In this document: positions 1-5,114 of the stretch, in pieces | Position numbering within the stretch: position 1 is the first letter of the stretch | Layout of the letters: every line of letters starts with the position of its first letter | NCBI GenBank assembly: GCA_024640665.1 | Contig: JAHEEO010000220.1 | Location: 1-5,114, forward strand | DNA length: 5,114 nt | Source of the DNA: Rhodospirillales bacterium | GTDB taxonomy: Bacteria > Pseudomonadota > Gammaproteobacteria > Steroidobacterales > Rariloculaceae | Reading direction: 5' to 3' | The notes under the pieces: generated by a model | The model's database searches: none | What the model was told of the DNA's origin: nothing | Seen by the model: the letters and a program-made list of their open reading frames with translations, nothing else | Translations under genes and position numbers: made by a program

Positions 1-1
1 T

Positions 2-1042
2 ATTCGGCGTCGGCCCGACAAAACTCAAATGCTCAGCATTCAAGAGGCCAGGCAGAATAACTTGCAGAAGCTGTCAGTGGATATTCCGTTGGGGCTGTTC
101 GTCGCGGTCAGCGGCGTTAGCGGGAGCGGCAAGAGCACGCTGATTCGCAGCGTGCTGGTGGGTAATTTGAAGTACCGCATTGGCCAAAATGCGCGTAAGG
201 CAAAACTAGGAAATTACACAGGCTGCAAGAAGATTGAGGGTTGGGCCGGTTTTGATCGCCTGCTGGAGGTGGATCAAACCCCGATCGGCAAGACGCCGAG
301 ATCTTGCCCGGCTACTTATGTAGGCATCTGGTCCGAAATTCGGCAGATTTTTGCCGGAACGACCGAAGCGCGTTTGCGCGGTTACAGTGCGGCCAGGTTT
401 TCTTTCAACGTCTCGGGCGGGCGTTGCGAAGTGTGTGAAGGACAAGGTGTTCGCCGGATTTCTATGAGTTTCCTGGCGGATGTTTCGGTGCTTTGTGAAC
501 GCTGTCATGGCAAGCGCTTTGCTGGTGAAACATTGGACGTGCGGTTCAAGGATCGCACAATTGCGGACGTGTTGAGCATGAGCGTCGATGAAGCCGCTGA
601 GTTCTTTTCTGCACATCGAAAAATCCACCACACGTTGTCGCTGCTTGCAGATGTTGGCCTGGGCTATCTCAGTTTGGGGCAGCCGAGTCCCACGCTTTCC
701 GGTGGCGAGGCACAGCGTGTCAAGCTCGTAACGGAGCTGGCCCGCGGGAGAAATGCGGGCAAGGCATTGTACGTATTGGATGAACCGACAATCGGTTTGC
801 ACATTGCTGACATTGAAAAGCTCTTGCGTGTGATTCAGCGGCTCATCGAAGCCGGTAACTCGGTGGTTGTCATTGAGCACAATCTCGATGTTCTGGCCGA
901 AGCAGATTGGATCCTGGATATGGGCCCGGAAGGGGGCACGGGAGGCGGTAAGCTCGTCGCGAAAGGCTCGCCCGAACAGCTAATAAAGCGCAAGCGCCAT
1001 TCGCATACCACGCGCGCGCTGGCGAAATTTCTGGATCGATGA
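2..1042 (+). CDS. uvrA: UvrA-family excinuclease ABC ATPase, C-terminal part (5' partial)
   Basis: UvrA is the DNA-damage-sensing ATPase of UvrABC nucleotide excision repair in the cytoplasm. The frame is open to the left edge, so the ATG at 29 is an internal methionine and the N-terminal half is missing. Residues are numbered from that Met. They show the second ATPase module: Walker A GVSGSGKST (29-37), Q-loop VDQTPIGKTPRS (81-92), a zinc finger C133-X2-C136-X19-C156-X2-C159, signature LSGGEAQR (223-230), Walker B LYVLDEP (247-253) with catalytic E252, and the H-loop VIEH (281-284). The end at residue 337 matches the normal UvrA C-terminus. Variants SCPATY (standard SNPATY), DVGLGYLSLGQPSPTLSGG and KLVTEL recall the long, tandem-duplicated UvrA proteins of some beta- and gammaproteobacteria; this is from memory, and the missing 5' part would decide it. 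It converges on the DUF1015 gene with an 18-base gap. The family call is certain; the subtype is inferred. Confidence 0.95.
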   Translation: MRRRPDKTQMLSIQEARQNNLQKLSVDIPLGLFVAVSGVSGSGKSTLIRSVLVGNLKYRIGQNARKAKLGNYTGCKKIEGWAGFDRLLEVDQTPIGKTPRSCPATYVGIWSEIRQIFAGTTEARLRGYSAARFSFNVSGGRCEVCEGQGVRRISMSFLADVSVLCERCHGKRFAGETLDVRFKDRTIADVLSMSVDEAAEFFSAHRKIHHTLSLLADVGLGYLSLGQPSPTLSGGEAQRVKLVTELARGRNAGKALYVLDEPTIGLHIADIEKLLRVIQRLIEAGNSVVVIEHNLDVLAEADWILDMGPEGGTGGGKLVAKGSPEQLIKRKRHSHTTRALAKFLDR

Positions 1043-1060
1043 GCTGTTCTTGCGCGCTTG

Positions 1061-2317
1061 TTAATCGAGCACGTGCGACAGCAGTCCGTCAGCGAGCTTC
1101 GGTTCGAACCAAGTGGATTTCGGCGGCATCATGCGCTGCGCATCTGCAACCGCCATCAGTTGATTCATGCTAGTCGGATGTAGCGCGAAAGCGACAGCTG
1201 CATTACCGCTGTTTACACGCTGCTCCAATTCGCCAAGACCGCGGATGCCGCCCACGAAATCGATGCGTTGATCCGTGCGTGGGTCTGCGATGCCCAGCAC
1301 CGGTTCAATAAGGCTGTCTTGCAGCACGCTGACATCCAGGACCGCAACGGGGTCGTCAGGCGGGGGTGCGGTCCGTGTCTGCAATTGATACCAATGGCCT
1401 GCCAGGTACATGCCAAATTCACCCGCCTTGCTCGGACTTAGAGCTGCATCGACTTTAGAAACGCTAAAGTCTGCAGCGAGGCGCGATAAAAATTCGGTCT
1501 CACTCAAGCCGTTGAGATCGGCGACTACTCGGTTGTAGTCGAAAATCTGCATCTGTGTATGCGGGAAGACGACGGTTAAGAAATACTCATAGCTGGCAGT
1601 GCGCTGGTTGCCATCGGCCGAATCAGAAGCGGATGCAGCTGCACGCCGCTGCGCGGCGACTCGCGATGCGGCAGCCGAACGATGATGCCCATCGGCGATG
1701 TAGATGGCTTCGAGCGCATTCAGCGCGTCTAATAGTGGTTGTAGCATCGCAGGCTCGAATACAGGCCAGATGCTGTGAATGACATCATGTGGCCCGACGG
1801 CAGAGATTTCCGGCACGCCGGTACTGGCCGCCTGGATGAGTTCATCAAGTTCTGGGTTTGCCCGATACGCGCTCAGGACGGGCCCAGTCTGTGCATTAAC
1901 GGCGTTGATGTGCCTAACGCGGTCGTTTTCCTTGTCCGGCCGCGTGAGTTCGTGACGGCGCACGCGATTTGCGTCATAGGCACGCACCGATGCAGTCGCG
2001 GCTATACCGGTCTGCACATGCTGGCCTGATGTCATTGCGTAAATGTACACACTGGGGGTTGCATCCCGAGCGAGCACGCCCTTCGTTTGCAGTGCCGCAA
2101 AACTCTTCGCGGCGCGTTGATAGGCAGCATCACCGTGAGCGTCGACGCCGACGGGAAGGTCGATCTCCGGTCGCGAAACGTGCAAGAAGCTATCGGTTTT
2201 TTCCGCAGCGAGTTGGCGGGCTTCCTGAGTATTGATCACGTCGTAGGGCGGTGCGATAACGGCATTTGCCGTTGCTTGTGTTGGGCGTAGCGCCCTGAAT
2301 GGTCTTACTAAACTCAT
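1061..2317 (-). CDS. DUF1015 family protein, function unknown
   Basis: This 418-residue protein belongs to the DUF1015 family, which has no established function that I know of. Family hallmarks, numbered from the chosen start: APPYDVI (22-28), RRHELT followed by a K-x2-DR-x2-H stretch (about 120-136), IADGHHR (207-213), YEYFLTVVFP (243-252), DFVGG (353-357) and the C-terminal MPPKSTWFEPKL (397-408). Length is normal for the family. A short Ala/Ser-rich stretch (about 214-241) follows DGHHR and looks like a variable loop. An upstream in-frame ATG at 2347 would add ten residues. I chose the ATG at 2317 because it forms an ATGA overlap with the rimO stop, has GGAAAG six bases upstream, and begins MSLVRPFRAL, as the family does. 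No signal peptide or membrane segment is visible, so it is probably cytoplasmic. It is presumably co-transcribed with and translationally coupled to rimO. Confidence 0.93.
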   Translation of the reverse strand: MSLVRPFRALRPTQATANAVIAPPYDVINTQEARQLAAEKTDSFLHVSRPEIDLPVGVDAHGDAAYQRAAKSFAALQTKGVLARDATPSVYIYAMTSGQHVQTGIAATASVRAYDANRVRRHELTRPDKENDRVRHINAVNAQTGPVLSAYRANPELDELIQAASTGVPEISAVGPHDVIHSIWPVFEPAMLQPLLDALNALEAIYIADGHHRSAAASRVAAQRRAAASASDSADGNQRTASYEYFLTVVFPHTQMQIFDYNRVVADLNGLSETEFLSRLAADFSVSKVDAALSPSKAGEFGMYLAGHWYQLQTRTAPPPDDPVAVLDVSVLQDSLIEPVLGIADPRTDQRIDFVGGIRGLGELEQRVNSGNAAVAFALHPTSMNQLMAVADAQRMMPPKSTWFEPKLADGLLSHVLD

Positions 2318-3645
2318 TGCTCGCTTTCCGTTAATGGATCTGCCCACAAATCATATTCATCTGCGTGCTCGACTTCCGCGCGCACGATATCTCCTGGCGT
2401 CAGTATGGCATCGACCGGAAGATAAACGCTGCCATCTATTTCTGGAGCATCGCCAGTCGATCTGCCGACCACGACATCTTCGCGGACCGTATCGACGATG
2501 ACATCAATCTTGTTGCCGATGCGCTGCGCGAGACGCGCAGCACTGATGTCTCGCTGTGTTTCCATCAACCTGTTCCAGCGCTCATCAACGACTTCTGCCG
2601 GCACATGGTCGCCGAGCTCGTTTGACGCAGCGCCTCTCACTGCTTCGTAACGAAAGCAGCCAACGCGATCGAGTTGTGCTTCCTTGAGCCACTGGAGCAA
2701 ATAGTCGAAGTCTTGTTCTGATTCACCGGGAAACCCGACAATGAATGACGATCTCAGCGCGATATCTGGAACATCCTTGCGCCACTGGTGAATACGTTCG
2801 AGTGTCTTGGCGTCGCTGGCCGGTCGACGCATTGCCTTTAGCACGCTGGGACTCGCATGCTGAAATGGAATATCGAGGTATGGAAGGATGCAACCATCTG
2901 CCATCAGCGGTATCAGTTCGTCAACATGCGGATACGGATAGACATAGTGCATTCTCACCCAGACGCCAAATTCGCCAAGTGCCTCGGCAAGCTGCGTAAC
3001 GTGTGTGCGAATCTGCCGGCCGCCAAATTCATATGGCTGATAGCGGAGATCGACCCCATAGGCACTGGTGTCCTGGGAGATGACCAGTAATTCGCGGACT
3101 CCGGAATTTACCAGTGCTTCAGCCTCGCGCAATACATCGTCAATCGGGCGGCTGGCGAGTCTGCCGCGCAAATTTGGAATGATGCAGAAACTGCAACGAT
3201 TGTTACAGCCTTCGGATATTTTCAAGTAAGCATAGTGTGCCGGTGTTAAGCGGATACCCGCCGGTGGCAGCAAATCCATGAACGGGTTGTGCGGCGGCGG
3301 GACAGCGGCATGGATGGCGTCAATGACGGCATCGTATTGGTGTGGTCCCGTCACGGCGAGTACCTTGGGATGCTGTGCCAAGATGGTTTGTTTTTCTGCG
3401 CCGAGACAGCCGGTGACAATGACCTTGCCGTTTTCAGCAAGTGCTTCGCCAATTGTCGAAAGCGACTCGTCGCGGGCGCTGTCTATGAATCCGCAGGTAT
3501 TCACCACGACCACTTCGGCTTCGGAATAGTTCTCCGTACTTCCGTAGCCTTCCGCTCGCAGGATGCTCAGAATGCGCTCTGAGTCGACGAGGGCTTTCGG
3601 GCAGCCGAGGCTGATAAAGCCGATTTTCTTGGTTTGCTGGTCCAT
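2314..3645 (-). CDS. rimO: RimO, ribosomal protein S12 methylthiotransferase
   Basis: RimO is a radical-SAM enzyme with two 4Fe-4S clusters that adds a methylthio group to a conserved aspartate of ribosomal protein S12 (Asp88/89 in E. coli). The 443-residue product has the three expected parts. The N-terminal MTTase domain has cluster cysteines C15 (LGCPK), C51 (VNTCGF) and C80 (VTGCLG). The radical-SAM domain has the C147-X3-C151-X2-C154 motif (CNNRCSFC), followed by VISQDTSAYG and MHYVYPYPH. The C-terminal TRAM domain spans about 375-436 and ends in the typical VEHADEYDLW. E. coli RimO has 441 residues and aligns throughout. An in-frame TTG at 3684 would add 13 residues, but the ATG at 3645 puts IGFISLGCPK where the family has it. 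The ribosome binding site there is weak (CGGAA 11 bases, or ACGG six bases, upstream). Its TGA stop overlaps the DUF1015 start, making it the first gene of a two-gene operon. All six cluster cysteines are present, so it should be active. Confidence 0.98.
   Translation of the reverse strand: MDQQTKKIGFISLGCPKALVDSERILSILRAEGYGSTENYSEAEVVVVNTCGFIDSARDESLSTIGEALAENGKVIVTGCLGAEKQTILAQHPKVLAVTGPHQYDAVIDAIHAAVPPPHNPFMDLLPPAGIRLTPAHYAYLKISEGCNNRCSFCIIPNLRGRLASRPIDDVLREAEALVNSGVRELLVISQDTSAYGVDLRYQPYEFGGRQIRTHVTQLAEALGEFGVWVRMHYVYPYPHVDELIPLMADGCILPYLDIPFQHASPSVLKAMRRPASDAKTLERIHQWRKDVPDIALRSSFIVGFPGESEQDFDYLLQWLKEAQLDRVGCFRYEAVRGAASNELGDHVPAEVVDERWNRLMETQRDISAARLAQRIGNKIDVIVDTVREDVVVGRSTGDAPEIDGSVYLPVDAILTPGDIVRAEVEHADEYDLWADPLTESEQ
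2324..2329 (-). promoter_or_regulatory. Ribosome binding site of the DUF1015 gene, inside the rimO 3' end
   Basis: Read on the - strand, GGAAAG lies six bases upstream of the ATG at 2317 and within the last codons of rimO. It decides the start between the ATG codons at 2347 and 2317. Together with the ATGA stop/start overlap at 2314-2317, it suggests that ribosomes finishing rimO reinitiate on the DUF1015 gene. Confidence 0.7.
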
Positions 3646-3887
3646 TGCGCGCCGTATTCCGCCACGTGTGCCAGCGAAACGCAAACACTCCGAGTGACTT
3701 TCAAAATTTGACTAAGGTTCTCTGCGCCGCAGCCGATTACTGCAAAGGGAAAGAATGGTCTCGATTTTGGCAGTATATTTGCATTATGTAAAAGATATTG
3801 ACGTTAGCTTGGGACCGCCCTCACAGCCAGGGATCAGACATAAGTGTCTAATCCAATTCTGTATGTGAATTAATTACGCGAACGCCA
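3646..3887. promoter_or_regulatory. Divergent intergenic region between rimO and the EAL gene
   Basis: Both flanking genes are transcribed outward from this 242-base region, so promoters for both should lie here. An AT-rich core spans about 3774-3800. On the + strand, TTGGCA (3767-3772) is followed after 16 bases by TAAAAG (3789-3794), a possible weak sigma-70 promoter for the EAL gene. On the - strand, TATACT (3777-3772) makes a good -10 for rimO, but no matching -35 sits at the right spacing. TTGACG (3798-3803) looks like a -35 but has no acceptable -10. A short palindrome, TCAAA-A-TTTGA, lies at 3701-3711. The exact promoter assignments are guesses; that the region carries promoters is inferred from gene orientation. 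Confidence 0.4.
3831..3854. repeat. 24-base imperfect palindrome (stem-loop)
   Basis: GGAT-c-AGACA, a TAAG loop, then TGTCT-a-ATCC: nine of ten stem positions pair, with a single C/A mismatch between the 4-bp and 5-bp parts. It lies 33 bases before the EAL gene start. No T-run follows, so it is not a typical terminator. The GGATCAGACA...TGTCTAATCC pattern recalls the REP-like palindromes with a TCAGA core associated with RAYT transposases in gammaproteobacteria, but only one copy is in the window and no transposase is present. It could instead be an operator or a hairpin in the mRNA leader. The palindrome is directly visible; its nature is inferred. Confidence 0.6.
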
Positions 3888-5114
3888 ATGCCCCAAACGT
3901 CGAATCAGCCGCCGCATCCGGCCGAAACCAGCGCGCTCGCGACGTTTCTGGACAAGTATCTTAAGCAGGTGCCGCCGAGTGGTGTGGGTGGCCTGCTGCT
4001 GATTCAGGTTGATCAGAATAATCGCATCGGCACGTCATTCGGGCGCAAATACACGCGTCGTTTCTGCCAGCATTACGCGGCTAAGCTGCGCGCCTATCTG
4101 CCAAAGGGTTCTGTGATAGTCGAGCTGCCAGAGCGCCGATTCGCCATCGTGGTTATTCGGTCCACGGTCACCGACGTGATCGAATTGGGCACGTCGATTA
4201 TTGAACGCATCGAGCCGCGGATGCAGATTGCAGCGGAAAAATTCTCGGTCGATGTGCAGATGGGCATTGCGCTGTATCCAACTCATACAGAGGATGGCGA
4301 TACGCTGTTTCGCCGCGCTGAACTCGCGCTGAAGCAGGCGAAGGAAAGCGGCCTGAGGTTTGAAGTCTACGAGCCGGATTCATCGGGGTTTCAAAAAGCA
4401 TTGTGGAAATTTGAGACTGAGCTGAAACAAGCCATACGGTTTGGCCAGCTCGAAGTCTACTTTCAGCCCAAGTACTCTCTTGAGCAGGGGCGTGTATGTG
4501 GCGCAGAAGCGCTCGTGAGGTGGCGCAATCAGATTGGCCAGCTCCTGCCTGCAGCGGACTTTATTCCAGCTGCCGAACGCTCTGGTGCGATAGTTCCTTT
4601 GACCTGGCTCGTAATGGAACAGGTCACGAAGCTAGCGTCTTCGTTCAGTGCGGCCCCAAGGCCATTTTCAATCGCCGTCAATGTGCCGGCGCAGGCACTC
4701 GCGGATCGTGAGTTCTTTCAAAGATTGACGACGGTAAAGATCGAGCTGGAAAGGCATCAGATCGGCCTCATTATTGAGCTTACCGAAGACAGTCTGATGC
4801 AAACTGATTCAGCGTCTCTGGAAGTTCTAAATCGAATTAGAGAACGCGGTGTTGGGCTGGCCATCGACGATTTCGGTAAAGGCTATTCTTCGTTGAACTA
4901 TTTGCGACAGATTCCGGCGACCGAACTCAAGATCGATCGGGAATTTATCAGAGCCGTCGCATTGAATGAGAAAGACCGGCACATCGTAAAAACGGCAATT
5001 GAGCTGGCGAATGCATTCGATATGCAGTCAGTAGCCGAGGGTGTCGACAGCGACGAATGCGTCTATGTATTGAAGCAACTCGGCTGCTCGTCGATTCAAG
5101 GCTATTTTTTGGCG
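3888..5114 (+). CDS. GGDEF-EAL protein, probable c-di-GMP phosphodiesterase (3' partial)
   Basis: EAL domains hydrolyse cyclic di-GMP to pGpG. The frame is open from the ATG at 3888 to the window end (409 residues, last visible motif QGYFLA), so only a short C-terminal part is missing. Residues about 35-163 are a degenerate GGDEF domain: the GGDEF signature is replaced by PERRF (81-85), no RxxD inhibitory site is seen, but the family's C-terminal MGIALYP and AELALKQAKESG stretches remain. The EAL domain starts near 178 and keeps E207 (EALVRW), N265, E297, E300, D327/D328 (DDFGKG), K348 (LKID), E384 (AEGV) and Q404. These sit at a constant offset of 32 from the catalytic residues I recall for P. 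aeruginosa RocR, which strongly supports an active enzyme. The T/A-to-K change in DDFGKG (K331) is slightly unusual. No membrane segment, receiver or PAS domain precedes it. The ATG is the only reasonable start after the in-frame stop at 3849, yet it has no clear Shine-Dalgarno sequence. Confidence 0.93.
   Translation, partial: MPQTSNQPPHPAETSALATFLDKYLKQVPPSGVGGLLLIQVDQNNRIGTSFGRKYTRRFCQHYAAKLRAYLPKGSVIVELPERRFAIVVIRSTVTDVIELGTSIIERIEPRMQIAAEKFSVDVQMGIALYPTHTEDGDTLFRRAELALKQAKESGLRFEVYEPDSSGFQKALWKFETELKQAIRFGQLEVYFQPKYSLEQGRVCGAEALVRWRNQIGQLLPAADFIPAAERSGAIVPLTWLVMEQVTKLASSFSAAPRPFSIAVNVPAQALADREFFQRLTTVKIELERHQIGLIIELTEDSLMQTDSASLEVLNRIRERGVGLAIDDFGKGYSSLNYLRQIPATELKIDREFIRAVALNEKDRHIVKTAIELANAFDMQSVAEGVDSDECVYVLKQLGCSSIQGYFLA

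Noticed and set aside
206..880. Long open frame of 224 codons on the - strand opposite uvrA
   Set aside because: It lies wholly antisense to strongly conserved UvrA motifs, shows no recognisable domain, and is explained by the codon pattern of the real gene.
1043..1060. Possible bidirectional terminator between the convergent uvrA and DUF1015 genes
   Set aside because: The 18-base gap has no GC-rich stem followed by a T-run. The GCACGTGC palindrome nearby (1069-1076) is inside the DUF1015 coding end and has no T-run.
1555..2290. Several + strand open frames of 67-88 codons across the DUF1015 gene
   Set aside because: All are antisense to the conserved DUF1015 frame, overlap each other, and have arginine-rich or otherwise unnatural compositions typical of shadow frames.
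2365..3582. + strand open frames of 77-97 codons across rimO
   Set aside because: They are antisense to a complete RimO whose motifs cover the region; no domain or convincing ribosome binding site was seen.
3646..3684. Upstream TTG start for rimO at 3684, adding 13 residues
   Set aside because: GGAG lies only three bases from the TTG, the added residues do not resemble the RimO N-terminus, and the ATG at 3645 gives the usual family length.
3434..3688. Alternative - strand frame starting GTG at 3688 over the rimO start
   Set aside because: It is out of frame with RimO, arginine-rich, and overlaps the conserved N-terminal cysteine region.
4035..4711. Short frames on both strands within the EAL gene
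   Set aside because: They are shadows of the open GGDEF-EAL frame, which runs off the window and shows clear domain motifs throughout.

Overview
The window looks like an ordinary chromosomal stretch of a proteobacterium with moderate GC content. A gammaproteobacterium is the best guess, because RimO matches the E. coli type over its full length and a GGDEF-EAL protein is present. This placement is inference; there is no rRNA, tRNA, phage, transposase gene or CRISPR array to refine it.

Layout, left to right. (1) Positions 2-1042, + strand: the C-terminal part of a UvrA-family excinuclease ATPase. Its 5' end lies outside the window. Its motif variants suggest the very long, internally duplicated UvrA form rather than the standard one of about 940 residues. 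(2) After an 18-base convergent gap, positions 1061-2317, - strand: a DUF1015-family protein of unknown function. (3) Positions 2314-3645, - strand: rimO, the methylthiotransferase acting on ribosomal protein S12. Its TGA stop overlaps the DUF1015 ATG in an ATGA arrangement, so these two genes form a tight leftward operon in the order rimO, DUF1015. (4) Positions 3646-3887: a 242-base divergent intergenic region with an AT-rich core and a 24-base imperfect palindrome that may be a relic of a REP-like element. (5) From 3888 to the right edge, + strand: a GGDEF-EAL protein, cut off by the window end. It has a degenerate GGDEF domain and an EAL domain with every catalytic residue present, so it is probably a cyclic-di-GMP phosphodiesterase.

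The genes do not form one pathway: they cover DNA repair, ribosomal protein modification and second-messenger turnover. The one real functional link visible is the rimO/DUF1015 translational overlap. I found no convincing evidence of a new multi-gene system. The points most worth a second look are the DUF1015 coupling to rimO, the UvrA variant, and the palindrome ahead of the EAL gene.
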